Origin: Brevibacillus sp. JNUCC-41
Lineage (GTDB): Bacteria > Bacillota > Bacilli > Bacillales > DSM-1321
Length of the DNA: 64,000 nucleotides
Assembly: GCF_014844095.1 (NCBI RefSeq)
Contig: NZ_CP062163.1
Span: forward strand, 3,691,501-3,755,500
Direction: 5' to 3'
The stretch's first letter is position 1; the number at the start of each line of letters is the position of its first letter. Shown piece after piece: positions 16,430 through 25,431 of the stretch. A program made the translations under genes and the position numbers. The notes under the pieces were generated by a model. That model was given only the letters and a program-made list of their open reading frames with translations. It was not told the DNA's origin and made no database searches.

Positions 16430-17749
16430 ATGGAAGATCATACAAAGTTGGGTGACGATTACTCTCTATCGAGAGTTCCACAAAATGCGAGATTGCCAAT
16501 GTGGGATATCATGATTGTCAGAGTCGGTGCTCTAGCTACACTTTCTCAATTTATGCTAGGAGCGGCATTAGGATACGGAATGACTTTTTGGCAGGCGTTT
16601 TGGGCCATGATGTTTGGAAGTGTCATTTTACAAGTTATAAGTTTTCTAATCGGTTATGCCGGTGCACGTGAAGGCCTTTCAACTAGTCTATTGTCGCGTT
16701 GGACAGGATTCGGCAGGTATGGTTCAAGTATCATTGGCGCAGTCATCGCTTTTTGTACAATTGGCTGGTTTGGAGTACAGAACACTGTTTTTGCTAATGG
16801 ATTGGTTGAAGCCACCAACGGTAAATTGACCCTCCCAATTGCAGCTGCCATTACCGGATTAGGCGTAACTGTACTGGTTATATTTGGCTTTAAGCTATTA
16901 AGCATGACAGCCAAGATTACCGTTCCTGCTTTTCTATTGGTGGTAGGGATTGGCATCTATCAAGTTCTTAGTGATCATTCCATTTTCAGTTTAATGGGGA
17001 CGCCGCCTCCGGGAGAGAGTCTTTCTTTGGGCGTGGGTGCAACAATGGTTGCTGGAGGATTCATTATAGGTGCCGTAATCACACCTGACTTCAGTCGGTT
17101 TGCCCGAAACGGTAAGGATGTTTTTTGGATGACTACCATTGGTACACTTGTGGGTGAACTTGGTGTAGGAATGATCGCTGTGTTAATGGCCCATGCAGCA
17201 AAAACGAGCGATGTTGTCAGCATCATGCTACAAACGTCTGGCTGGCTTGGTGCTGCAGTTGTCGTTTTTTCTACAGTGAAAATTAATAACGTAAATTTAT
17301 ATTCCTCTTCTCTTGGCTTTACTAATATTTTCGATTCAGTTTTTAAGGTCAAGATGAATCGAGGACTCGTTACACTTGTAATTGGTGCTATCGGTACTTT
17401 GCTTTCCATTATGGGCATTCTCGATAGATTTGTAGACTTCCTTGTTTTACTTGGAATCATGATACCTCCAATAGCCGGAATTATGGTGGTTGATTACTTC
17501 GTGCTTAGAACGTATCGAAAAGCCCTTGATGAAAGCAGGGAGAAAGGAACACTGCCATCTGAGCCTGAAAAATTGAATCCAGTTACATTAGTTGCCTGGG
17601 CAGCAGGATTTGCAAGCGGCTATTTCATTACAGTTGGCATACCATCTATCAATTCCCTACTAATAAGCGGCATTATCTATTACGCAGGTGTGTTATTTAT
17701 TAAATCCATCAAAGGGAAAAAAGAGAATAGGGATCATATCGCATCATAA
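16430..17749 (+). CDS. NCS1-family permease (cytosine/hydantoin type)
   Basis: A 439-residue, 12-helix transporter of the nucleobase:cation symporter-1 family, CodB-like branch. Typical segments are RVPQNARLPMWDIMIVRVG at the N-terminus, GAALGYGMTFWQAFWA in helix 2, RWTGFGRYGSSII, FCTIGWFGVQNTVFANGL in helix 3, and TPDFSRFARNGKDVFW after helix 6. NCS1 proteins import cytosine, purines, allantoin or hydantoins. AGGGGGTG lies upstream of the ATG. Lying between the racemase and the DUF917/hydantoinase pair, it most likely brings in the substrate of that pathway. The ligand is not determined by sequence. Confidence 0.87.
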   Translation: MEDHTKLGDDYSLSRVPQNARLPMWDIMIVRVGALATLSQFMLGAALGYGMTFWQAFWAMMFGSVILQVISFLIGYAGAREGLSTSLLSRWTGFGRYGSSIIGAVIAFCTIGWFGVQNTVFANGLVEATNGKLTLPIAAAITGLGVTVLVIFGFKLLSMTAKITVPAFLLVVGIGIYQVLSDHSIFSLMGTPPPGESLSLGVGATMVAGGFIIGAVITPDFSRFARNGKDVFWMTTIGTLVGELGVGMIAVLMAHAAKTSDVVSIMLQTSGWLGAAVVVFSTVKINNVNLYSSSLGFTNIFDSVFKVKMNRGLVTLVIGAIGTLLSIMGILDRFVDFLVLLGIMIPPIAGIMVVDYFVLRTYRKALDESREKGTLPSEPEKLNPVTLVAWAAGFASGYFITVGIPSINSLLISGIIYYAGVLFIKSIKGKKENRDHIAS

Positions 17750-17774
17750 TTTTTGAAAATAGGGGGTTTTGAGA

Positions 17775-18869
17775 ATGAGGAGATTAGGTAAACAGGAAAT
17801 TGAAGATATTGCAGTAGGTGCGGCTTTACTCGGAACGGGTGGAGGAGGAGATCCTTACATTGGTAAACTAATGGCTTTACAGGCAATTGAAGAATACGGG
17901 GAAATCACATTGTTGGATGTGGATGAAGTTCCTGATGACGCATTAGTAGTACCTTCCGCGATGATGGGAGCGCCGACGGTAATGTTGGAAAAAGCTCCAA
18001 GTGGTGAAGAAGCAACAGCCGCTTTCAAAAACCTCGAAGCTTATTTAGGAAAAAAGATTTTTGCAACGATGCCGATTGAAGCAGGCGGAGTGAATTCGAT
18101 GGTGCCACTTGCACTTGCTGCCAAGCTTGGCTTGCCTGTAGTGGATGTTGATGGAATGGGAAGAGCATTCCCCGAATTGCAGATGGTCACTTTTTATTTG
18201 GATGGAATTGCAGCCACTCCGATGGTTCTTGCGGATGAAAAAGGCAATACGTCACTGCTCTCAACCATAAACAATGTCTGGACAGAAAGGATTGCCCGTG
18301 CAGCAACGATTGAAATGGGCGGTTCCACAATGACAGCCATCTATCCAATGACAGGAAAGAATATAAAGGAAAGCGGAATTAGAAATATACTAAGTTTAGA
18401 AGAACAAATCGGCAAGACAATAAGGCTTGCAAAGCAAAACAATGTTGATCCAATAAAAGAGGTGTTGAATAAGGCGGACGGGTTTGAATTGTTCCGTGGA
18501 AAAGTGAGTGATATCAACCGCAAGACAGAGGCCGGATTTGCTAGAGGTGTGGCAACATTCGAGGGAATCAATGAGTATAAGGGAGAAAACCTCGAGGTGC
18601 GATTCCAAAATGAACATTTAATTGCACAGACAGAGAAACGCTTGCTTTGTGTCACTCCAGATTTGATCGCCGTGCTTGATGCAGAAACAGGCTTGCCAAT
18701 CACTACTGAAGGAATCAGATATGGAGCAAGGTGCGTGGTAATCGGAATGCCATGCCATCCTAAGTGGCGAACGGAAAAGGGAATTGAAGCTGTAGGCCCA
18801 AGATACTTTGGCTATGAAGTTGGTTATGTACCTGTTGAAGAACTAGTGAAAAAAGGGGGGATAGCATAA
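17775..18869 (+). CDS. DUF917 / S-methyl-thiohydantoin desulfurase-like protein
   Basis: A 364-residue cytoplasmic protein of the DUF917 family (Pfam name S-Me-THD), usually paired with hydantoinase A subunits. Marks are GAALLGTGGGGDPYIG at residues 15-30, a glycine-rich loop typical of the family, MPIEAGGVNSMVPLALAA near residue 100 and LGLPVVDVDGMGRAFPELQM after it. Members act on thiohydantoin or related rings, for example in ergothioneine breakdown. ATG 17775 is chosen for AGGGGG eight bases upstream. It ends in a TAATG overlap with the hydantoinase gene, indicating tight coupling. No ergothionase or urocanase homologue is in the window, so the true ring substrate is open. Confidence 0.82.
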   Translation: MRRLGKQEIEDIAVGAALLGTGGGGDPYIGKLMALQAIEEYGEITLLDVDEVPDDALVVPSAMMGAPTVMLEKAPSGEEATAAFKNLEAYLGKKIFATMPIEAGGVNSMVPLALAAKLGLPVVDVDGMGRAFPELQMVTFYLDGIAATPMVLADEKGNTSLLSTINNVWTERIARAATIEMGGSTMTAIYPMTGKNIKESGIRNILSLEEQIGKTIRLAKQNNVDPIKEVLNKADGFELFRGKVSDINRKTEAGFARGVATFEGINEYKGENLEVRFQNEHLIAQTEKRLLCVTPDLIAVLDAETGLPITTEGIRYGARCVVIGMPCHPKWRTEKGIEAVGPRYFGYEVGYVPVEELVKKGGIA

Positions 18870-20449
18870 TGGGTGTTTATCGAATAGGAATTGATGTCGG
18901 GGGAACCCATACAGATGCCGTGCTTTTAGATCAATATAATCAGGTCATTTCGGAAACAAAATCGCATACAACGGAGGATGTTTCCATTGGCATCTATACA
19001 GCAATGAGAAAAATAATCGATGATGCAAAGGTTCCGGTGGAGCAAATTAAATATGCAATGCTTGGTACGACACATTGTACAAATGCTATCGTTGAACGAA
19101 AGAGATTAAACAAAATCGCAGCAATCCGTATTGGTGCACCGGCTACTTTAGCAGTTAAACCGCTGATCGGCGTACCTGAAGACCTCTGCGCAGTACTCGG
19201 AAAATACGTATACCTAATCCGCGGCGGACATGAATATGATGGCCGTGAGATTGCTGAATTAGATGAAGCTCGTTTGTATCAAATTGCCGAGGAAATCAAC
19301 GGGAAAGTGGATTCGATCGCGATTACTTCTGTCTTCTCACCTGTATCGCAAACACATGAACAAAGAGCAAGTGAAATTTTCAAAGAAGTGCTGGGAGAAG
19401 AAATTTCAATTTCTTTATCTTCAGAAATTGGTTCAGTCGGTTTACTGGAAAGGGAAAATGCGACGATTCTTAATGCTGCTGTCGTAAATGTCGCTAAAAC
19501 GACTGCTGACGGATTCATCAATGCCCTGAAGAATGAAGGAATTGAGGCAAAAGTATTCTTTTGCCAAAACGATGGGACATTAATGTCAATTGAATATGCG
19601 GTTAAATACCCAATCTTCACTGTTGCTTGCGGTCCGACTAACTCATTAAGGGGAGCATCCTATTTGAGTGAGTTAACAGATGCAATCGTTGTTGATGTTG
19701 GGGGGACAACAACGGATATTGGTGTTCTGGTTCAATCGTTTCCAAGGGAATCTTCTTTGGCAGTAGAGATTGGAGGAGCCAGAACAAACTTCCGGATGCC
19801 TGATTTAATTTCGATTGGACTTGGCGGAGGGACAATAATCCGCATAGGAGATAATGGAGAGTTCACAATTGGACCGGACAGTGTCGGTTACCGACTGCCA
19901 GAAAAAGCCTTGATTTTCGGAGGTGATACTTTAACGACAACTGATGTTGCTGTGGCACTTGGAAAGGTGGAACTTGGTGATGCTTCAAAAGTGGCCAACC
20001 TTGATAAGGAATTATTAAATAGAGTCTATTTTAATATGGTCAATCTGGTCGAAGAAGCCATTGATAAGATGAAAACAAGTGCTGCACCAGTGCCTGTCAT
20101 TCTCGTTGGAGGTGGAAGCATCCTTTTACCTGAGGAATTAACAGGTGCATCTGAAGTCATACGCCCATTACATTCAGGTGTAGCAAATGCCATTGGATCG
20201 GCTATCTCCCAGGTTAGCGGGCAGATTGAAAAAGTATATGCACTAGCTGAAATAGGAAGGGAAACAGCATTGGAACAGGCAAAGGGCATAGCGATGTCAG
20301 AAGCGATCAGCGCCGGAGCCGATCCCGAAACGCTTGTTATTGTCGACATAGAAGATGTACCTTTAGCATATATGCCTGGGAATGCAACCCGTATTCGTGT
20401 GAAAGCAGCTGGTGATTTAGCCCAGTCTGAATTGAATGAACTGGTGTAG
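18869..20449 (+). CDS. Hydantoinase/oxoprolinase A-family protein (HyuA-like)
   Basis: A 526-residue protein with the N-terminal Hydant_A_N domain (GIDVGGTHTDAVLLDQ at residues 6-21, an ASKHA-type phosphate loop) and the central Hydantoinase_A domain (VVDVGGTTTDIGVL near residue 274). It lacks the C-terminal third of long HyuA proteins, as expected for the type that partners with DUF917. The family performs ATP-dependent cleavage of hydantoin or 5-oxoproline-like rings. It overlaps the DUF917 stop by one base (TAATG), so the two probably form a complex or act in sequence. It is the last gene of the cluster; no HyuB partner follows. Confidence 0.85.
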   Translation: MGVYRIGIDVGGTHTDAVLLDQYNQVISETKSHTTEDVSIGIYTAMRKIIDDAKVPVEQIKYAMLGTTHCTNAIVERKRLNKIAAIRIGAPATLAVKPLIGVPEDLCAVLGKYVYLIRGGHEYDGREIAELDEARLYQIAEEINGKVDSIAITSVFSPVSQTHEQRASEIFKEVLGEEISISLSSEIGSVGLLERENATILNAAVVNVAKTTADGFINALKNEGIEAKVFFCQNDGTLMSIEYAVKYPIFTVACGPTNSLRGASYLSELTDAIVVDVGGTTTDIGVLVQSFPRESSLAVEIGGARTNFRMPDLISIGLGGGTIIRIGDNGEFTIGPDSVGYRLPEKALIFGGDTLTTTDVAVALGKVELGDASKVANLDKELLNRVYFNMVNLVEEAIDKMKTSAAPVPVILVGGGSILLPEELTGASEVIRPLHSGVANAIGSAISQVSGQIEKVYALAEIGRETALEQAKGIAMSEAISAGADPETLVIVDIEDVPLAYMPGNATRIRVKAAGDLAQSELNELV

Positions 20450-20752
20450 CAGGCAGGGACTGTAATTTAGCTATCTATTGTACAGAAGAAGCTTTGTTTT
20501 TTCTAGTAAGTGGAAAAAGCGGGGCGCTATGAATAGTGGAGTTCACGAATTATTGTACTTGGTATTGAGATTAGATTACAAATTACCAACAACAAACCAT
20601 GGCTGGCATCTCTGAAATAGTAGATATATGCTAACACAGATAAATAAGCTCATACACTAACTTGTTGCCGAATAAAAATGAATATAAATGTATTCGTTTG
20701 GCGATAATTATATTATTGTACTACCCCCTAAGTGGTACTCCTCCATTGTTAA
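20450..20752 (+). other. Intergenic stretch without a recognisable gene
   Basis: No frame of convincing quality is present. A weak open stretch around 20553-20617 could encode about 20 residues but has no start signal. A terminator closes the region at 20753. Confidence 0.5.
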
Positions 20753-20784
20753 AAGCCCCTCTCTTGATCGAGGGGCTTATTTTA
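20753..20784 (+). terminator. Terminator downstream of the hydantoinase gene
   Basis: AAGCCCCTC and GAGGGGCTT form a perfect 9-bp stem around TCTTGATC, followed by ATTTTAT. It may end the racemase-hydantoinase transcript, although it lies 300 bases past the last stop. Confidence 0.75.
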
Positions 20785-20830
20785 TGTTGGGGTTTGTTAA
20801 ATGAATTTATAGGAGTTTTTTGGACTGTAT

Positions 20831-21298
20831 TTAGATGGAATTGGATTTTTTATACTTCTGTCCAACCAAAAATATCAGCGGTGAACCTATAATGCTTGGA
20901 AGAAACCAAAAAATTAATGGGTTCCATTCATTCAAGATAGTTATATTGGGTACATTCACTACAAGAATTGCAGTACAAATAGCGATATAGGAACCGAGCA
21001 TCCCACTAATATGAAATGCAATCCAGTTTTTCCATTTCTTCTTAGCAGCAAGATAGCCTATAAACGCGAAAGAATATGAAAATATCCCAATGAAAAATAA
21101 ATATGCGCTGCTTTCCCAATTCAATATTGCCATTGTCAGGGAGGTGACAAAGAGTACAACATATGCACTGTGATAAATTTCACCGCAAATTGTATGCATA
21201 CCTCTTTTTTTCTTTGAAGACATAGCACCTATTCCACTAATAAGACATATTGCTCCAGCGAAAATATGAATGAATAGGATGATCTTAAAGATAAGCAT
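20831..21298 (-). CDS. DUF2306-like four-helix membrane protein
   Basis: A 155-residue integral membrane protein with four predicted helices. The N-terminal HIFAGAICLISGIGAM and the following KKRGMHTICGEIYHSAYVV match the pattern of DUF2306 and related proteins, in which a helix is followed by KKG-H-x5-G-x2-Y. Function of the family is unknown. GAAGGGAAAG lies just before the ATG at short spacing. It stands alone on its strand and is convergent with the hydantoinase gene. Confidence 0.65.
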   Translation of the reverse strand: MLIFKIILFIHIFAGAICLISGIGAMSSKKKRGMHTICGEIYHSAYVVLFVTSLTMAILNWESSAYLFFIGIFSYSFAFIGYLAAKKKWKNWIAFHISGMLGSYIAICTAILVVNVPNITILNEWNPLIFWFLPSIIGSPLIFLVGQKYKKSNSI

Positions 21299-21627
21299 CT
21301 TTCCCTTCGTTAAATAATCATTATCATAACGTAACAGATTAAATATTTATTTTATTATAATACAAATATTTACCAAAAAAATGAATGTTAATTTGCAAAA
21401 AAACAAAATCAATTTAGTTAGGGAAGATGAGTTTCCATACTATGGAACATCCTTTGCAAAAATTCTTCAGGTGCTGTATGCTCTGCGGAAAACCGTCAGT
21501 CAATCTGTTTTTATTGAGTTGAAAGTGCAGTGCCCCTCAAAAAGGCAGTATGCGTAGTCCTTTTTAAGGATAAAGGAGGATTTTACGTTTCATTTGAAGA
21601 ATGTTTTGACCAATGGGGGTGGAATAA
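21299..21627 (+). other. Intergenic stretch without a recognisable gene
   Basis: An AT-rich region with no convincing ORF. A 32-codon frame from ATG 21428 ends early and has no suitable ribosome binding site. The last 30 bases carry the GGGGGTGG ribosome binding site of the next gene. Confidence 0.45.
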
Positions 21628-21978
21628 TTGCGACAACATATTGAACAGGACTTATCTAAAGATGACATTTTTAGAATGATTGTTAAGCACCTTGATGTAT
21701 TTCCGTTGACTAGTCTAGAGGCTATTAGAGAAGTGATCAGAAGTTCATTAAAACAAAGAGGCTTGATAGGGGGGATGAATAAACAAACAGGAACCGCTAA
21801 TGTAACATATAACCGGAAAATATCAGACCAGGATATCCAGTTATTAAATGATTGTATTTGTGACCTATTATATAGCCGCGTTATCCAACCTGGTATTGAC
21901 GATGATAACCTGGATTTACCATGGATTCATGTTTCTGATAAAGAGAAACTTAAAACAATGGTGAACTCCCTTTCTTAA
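21628..21978 (+). CDS. Hypothetical 116-residue protein
   Basis: I do not recognise a domain. The protein is soluble, acidic and mostly helical (MRQHIEQDLSKDDIFRMIVK at the start), with SDQDIQLLNDCICDLLYSRV in the middle and DLPWIHVSDKEKLKTMVNSL at the end. It starts at TTG with GGGGGTGGA immediately upstream, a strong initiation context. A terminator follows. It is a single-gene unit between a membrane protein and a DUF2935 gene. The pattern of a helical N-terminus and a winged-helix-like end could suit a small regulator, but this is speculation. Confidence 0.6.
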   Translation: MRQHIEQDLSKDDIFRMIVKHLDVFPLTSLEAIREVIRSSLKQRGLIGGMNKQTGTANVTYNRKISDQDIQLLNDCICDLLYSRVIQPGIDDDNLDLPWIHVSDKEKLKTMVNSLS

Positions 21979-21992
21979 CTTTTTACATATAA

Positions 21993-22025
21993 AAGCCCTT
22001 CTCTAATCGAGAGGGGCAATTTTTA
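21993..22025 (+). terminator. Rho-independent terminator
   Basis: GCCCTTCTC and GAGAGGGGC pair (one G-U) around TAATC, followed by AATTTTTATTT. Confidence 0.7.
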
Positions 22026-22093
22026 TTTGAATTTATTAATCCATAAAAGCAATTTTATAAAAACCATTATTTCTCTATATCCTTCATACTCAA

Positions 22094-22927
22094 TTAATTG
22101 TATGTTTCACCTGTAAGGTGGGTTTCAAACATATCGATGATTTCAAGGAAACGTTCAGCTTCACGGAAAACGTGATCTGCCAATAAAGGATGGATAATGC
22201 TCTTGATTTTGCATTCTTCGATTAAATCTCTGGCGGTTTTCTTAAAGTCTCTAAGTGATACGACGGAAACACGGTTCTGATCTAGAAATTGATCCAAAAG
22301 AGGAGCGGTTTGAGATTGCGGTTTCATTGACTCTAAGTCTACAGCTTGAAAGACTAATTGATCGAAATCATTGCTAAAATTACGCGCCATATCCACCAGC
22401 TTTCTTTCCGACGGATCAAGGAGATGTCCGATGAATTTTGCATGATCCGCCATGATCCTTAAAAAGAAAACATTTTCTTTGATGATGGCGTCTGCAAGTG
22501 GTTTCAATTTACCCTCATTTAATTCTTTTAATCGTTTTCTGAAATAATTGGCTTCCCTGCTTGTATGGTCGACTAAAAGTGGGAAATTGTTTGCACCAGG
22601 CAATTTACAGGTGAGTATCAGCCCCAATACCTTCCTTTTGAATAAAAATATTCCTGTAGCAGCTTGTTGCACTTCCGAGTTAAATATCCTGATCTGTTCA
22701 GGATCAGCTTGATTTGTTAATGTATGGGATTGTTGTTCTATCCGTTCAAATAAATGATAAAACTGATTAGCCTCCTCAATTAGCTGCGTATCTTCACATC
22801 TAAAACCTAGTCTTAAAAATAGCGAGTGTTCCTTCATAATTCTTGACCAAAAACGAATCTCATCCAAAGAGCGTGCAACAAACATTCCCGATTTATCCCT
22901 CATAGTTTCCTGTATGTCCTCATTCAT
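22094..22927 (-). CDS. DUF2935 domain protein
   Basis: A 277-residue soluble protein made of two related helical halves. Each half has the DUF2935 pattern: FWSRIMKEHSLFLRLGF near residue 28 and FFLRIMADHAKFIGHLLDP near residue 155, with glutamate/histidine residues suited to bind metal as in ferritin-like or hemerythrin-like bundles. DREANYF-type segments (HTSREANYFRKRL and VFREAERFLEIIDMF) occur at the end of each half. Length is normal for Bacillus members. Function unknown. GGGGGC lies about ten bases before the ATG. The gene is monocistronic on the minus strand. Confidence 0.82.
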   Translation of the reverse strand: MNEDIQETMRDKSGMFVARSLDEIRFWSRIMKEHSLFLRLGFRCEDTQLIEEANQFYHLFERIEQQSHTLTNQADPEQIRIFNSEVQQAATGIFLFKRKVLGLILTCKLPGANNFPLLVDHTSREANYFRKRLKELNEGKLKPLADAIIKENVFFLRIMADHAKFIGHLLDPSERKLVDMARNFSNDFDQLVFQAVDLESMKPQSQTAPLLDQFLDQNRVSVVSLRDFKKTARDLIEECKIKSIIHPLLADHVFREAERFLEIIDMFETHLTGETYN

Positions 22928-23278
22928 AACTAAAGCCCCCTTTTAAAACAAAACCATCATTAAATCTTATTAACAAAGGGACATTAGTATGCTGCTCAAT
23001 TTGAATATAAATAAAATTTCTAATACCCCTTTAGCACCTCAAACCATTGGTACTTGATGGCGTTTTTTTGAGTTCTTATTGGAATCTCTTGAAGGGGAGT
23101 ACCATTCCCTCCATGTTCTTGAAGAAAAACAAGCGGGTATATGTGATTTTTGCATTTTAGCGAAAAGGGGAAATGGATATTGAACATAGGATGGCACCAA
23201 AAGCATGTAACAATGGAGATTCAAAGGGGGAATCGTATACGATGGACTTTCTAAAAAAACTCGGCAACCATTCTGTAT

Positions 23279-23307
23279 AAAAAACCCTTAGACTTTATCT
23301 AAGGGTT
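23279..23307 (-). terminator. Terminator of vmlR
   Basis: AACCCTTAGA and TCTAAGGGTT form a perfect 10-bp stem. On the minus strand the stem is followed by TTTTTTATA, and it lies 45 bases after the vmlR stop. Confidence 0.8.
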
Positions 23308-23351
23308 CTCGCATTTTAATCCAGCAGTTACATTAGGCTACAATGGATTAG

Positions 23352-24989
23352 TCATTTGTCACTAAGTTCATTTATTTTTTTCGTAAGCTCATTAAACTTC
23401 TGATCGAGTTCTGTGTAGGCTTTATCGTTTGGAGTCATAAAGCTAAGCTTTCCTAAAACTTCCTGTCTTTCTGTTTCAAGTGTTAATCGTAGTTCTTCCA
23501 GATCATCTCTTTTTGAGGGTGATTCATATAATTGCTTTTGTATGTGATTATTTGAAATGATAAGTTTGCTGCTTGTGATTTTTTCGAGAAAATATCGATC
23601 ATGCGAAACGACGATTAGCGTTCCAGTATACTGTGCTAAGGTATCTTCAAGTTGTTCCCGTGAAGCTAAGTCCAGGTGATTTGTCGGTTCATCCAAAATA
23701 AGCACATCTTTTTCTTCCAGGATATATTCCATTAACTTACATTTTACTCGCTCACCCATACTCATGTTCTTAATGGGTTCTGTCCATTGAGATGCCGTGA
23801 AGCCTAAATGCTTCATTAAAGTTTGAACGTTCCCTCTCGACTCGAAAGTTTCTTTATGAAATAGCTGGGAGGGTGTTAGTTCAAGTGGTAAATCAAACAC
23901 CTCTTGCGTCAAATAGCCAATTTTTGCAGATGGCGAAATCCAAACATTGCCCGCAAAATTTTCTCGTCCAAGAATTATTTTTAATAATGTCGTCTTTCCG
24001 CTGCCATTGGGACCTATTATGGAAACCTTCTCACCATGCTGTATCGTGAAATGGACGTTTTTAAATAGTGTGCGCTCGTTAAATGCCTTAGTTAAATTCT
24101 TGACTTCCAAAAAACGTTTTCCCGACTTGTTTTTTGCTTTAATTGAAAAGCGTACAGTATATTCGGATTCAACAGGTTCAGCTTTTACTTTTTCAAGCTC
24201 TTTTTCAAGACGCTTTTGTTTTGATTTTACCTGTGCATCCATTCGTTTTGCTTTTACGCGATAGTATTCCTTAACTCCTTCTTTTTTCGTCGATTGGGAA
24301 TGGGCTTTTTTCGACCAAGAAGTGATTTCATTCATTTGTCCCTCAATCCGTTCAACTATTTTTTGCTGTTTTTCATATTCACGTTGTTGTGTAAGTCTTT
24401 TCTGTTTGCGAACTTCCATATAACTAGAATAATTCCCTCTGTGTTCAATTAGCTTTTTATCTTCAATCGACCAAATTTTCGTTGCAACAGCATCCAAAAA
24501 ATAACGATCGTGCGAAACAAAAATGATGGTACCTCTATAATTTTTTATTTGTCCCTTAAGGAATTCTATACTGTCTTCATCAAGGTGGTTTGTCGGTTCA
24601 TCTAATAGTAAAAGGTCTGCATCTTTAGAAAGTCCTTTTGCAAGGCGGGCTTTTAGTTTTTCTCCCCCGCTCAATTGTTGGAATTCATGGCCTGGTACAT
24701 GCATTTTATCAAGTAATTTAACTTCGGAAGGGGTCTTATCTTCGGAAGGATGCGATACGACTTCTTGTTCAACCATAAAAACTTTCAAGTCTTGCTGCAG
24801 CCATTGGATTTGGCCGCGTACAGGCTCTAAAGTATTGTTAATTAATTGCAGCAACGTAGACTTACCGGCACCATTTTTTCCAATGATACCGATGATTTCC
24901 CCTTGTTGTACACTTGCATTTATATTTTCAAAAATGTTTACGTCCATTACTTCATAGCTAATATTGGTTAATTTTAATAATTCTTTCAT
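23352..24989 (-). CDS. vmlR: ABC-F ribosome protection protein VmlR
   Basis: A 545-residue protein with two ABC ATPase domains and no membrane part. It follows Bacillus subtilis VmlR closely as I know it. Walker A GIIGKNGAGKST and signature LSGGEKLKARLAKGLS lie in domain 1, Walker A SIIGPNGSGKTT and MSMGERVKCKLMEYILEE in domain 2, with two LDEPTNHLD Walker B motifs. The linker (residues about 190-290, with QQREYEKQQKIVERIEGQM) is the antibiotic-resistance domain, and the C-terminal extension is kept. VmlR rescues ribosomes from lincosamides, streptogramin A and pleuromutilins. The ATG at 24989 gives the same start as the B. subtilis protein; AAGGAGAGGG precedes it. Expression is probably controlled by the upstream attenuator. 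Confidence 0.9.
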   Translation of the reverse strand: MKELLKLTNISYEVMDVNIFENINASVQQGEIIGIIGKNGAGKSTLLQLINNTLEPVRGQIQWLQQDLKVFMVEQEVVSHPSEDKTPSEVKLLDKMHVPGHEFQQLSGGEKLKARLAKGLSKDADLLLLDEPTNHLDEDSIEFLKGQIKNYRGTIIFVSHDRYFLDAVATKIWSIEDKKLIEHRGNYSSYMEVRKQKRLTQQREYEKQQKIVERIEGQMNEITSWSKKAHSQSTKKEGVKEYYRVKAKRMDAQVKSKQKRLEKELEKVKAEPVESEYTVRFSIKAKNKSGKRFLEVKNLTKAFNERTLFKNVHFTIQHGEKVSIIGPNGSGKTTLLKIILGRENFAGNVWISPSAKIGYLTQEVFDLPLELTPSQLFHKETFESRGNVQTLMKHLGFTASQWTEPIKNMSMGERVKCKLMEYILEEKDVLILDEPTNHLDLASREQLEDTLAQYTGTLIVVSHDRYFLEKITSSKLIISNNHIQKQLYESPSKRDDLEELRLTLETERQEVLGKLSFMTPNDKAYTELDQKFNELTKKINELSDK

Positions 24990-25024
24990 ATAATTCATCC
25001 CTCTCCTTAATGGGAGGATAAAAA

Positions 25025-25129
25025 AATCCTCCCAATTCATATGGAAGGATTAGCCGTACCTGTGCATTGTCAAATAAGAGCTATTTTGAGTATAGCTCTG
25101 TAATTTATAGAAAATGGGCAGACTAATCC
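25025..25129 (-). promoter_or_regulatory. Transcription attenuator in the vmlR leader
   Basis: Reading on the minus strand, GGATTAG at 25129-25123 can pair exactly with CTAATCC at 25053-25047. The latter overlaps AATCCTTCC (25051-25043), which can instead pair with GGGAGGATT (25033-25025) directly before seven T, an intrinsic terminator. Two exclusive structures, one ending and one sparing transcription, fit antibiotic-induced attenuation. Candidate very short leader frames (ATG ATG GGT GGC CGA TGA and ATG ATT AAC TAA) lie upstream at about 25200-25180. Confidence 0.62.
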
Positions 25130-25225
25130 TATTTCGTTTGATTTGAAATATGCGATTTCAAATTTTAAAAAATAAGATTAGTTAATCATCGGCCACCCAT
25201 CATCCCTTCTGATATTAATAAAATC

Positions 25226-25255
25226 AGTATAGCATAAATTCATCTTTGAAAACAA
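25226..25255 (-). promoter_or_regulatory. vmlR promoter
   Basis: On the minus strand TTGTTT and TATACT are 18 bases apart. The expected leader is about 230 bases long and contains the attenuator described above. Confidence 0.55.
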
Positions 25256-25431
25256 AAGGAAACAGCATAATTTTTCCCATTCATTCCCAAAGATTTATTA
25301 TTGTTTTAACTCCATCAAATATCTTATTATAAGGTGGGCAATAGGACTGCATTTTTCCTAAATGATGTGTCTTAGTTAAATTCAATAAACATTTACCGCC
25401 ATAGGGTTGTTTCCGTAAGGAGGACATTAAT

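Noticed and set aside
16975..17460. Long minus-strand frame opposite the NCS1 permease
   Set aside because: It is the antisense shadow of a well-supported transporter gene, with a proline/threonine-rich translation typical of such shadows.
20525..20545. ATAGTGGAGTTCAC shared by about 20530 and 38920
   Set aside because: A single exact match of about 14-15 bases without flanking similarity; could be chance.
24990..25040. N-terminal extension of vmlR starting at 25040
   Set aside because: The extension is encoded by the terminator stem and T-run of the attenuator; the start at 24989 matches the known B. subtilis protein.
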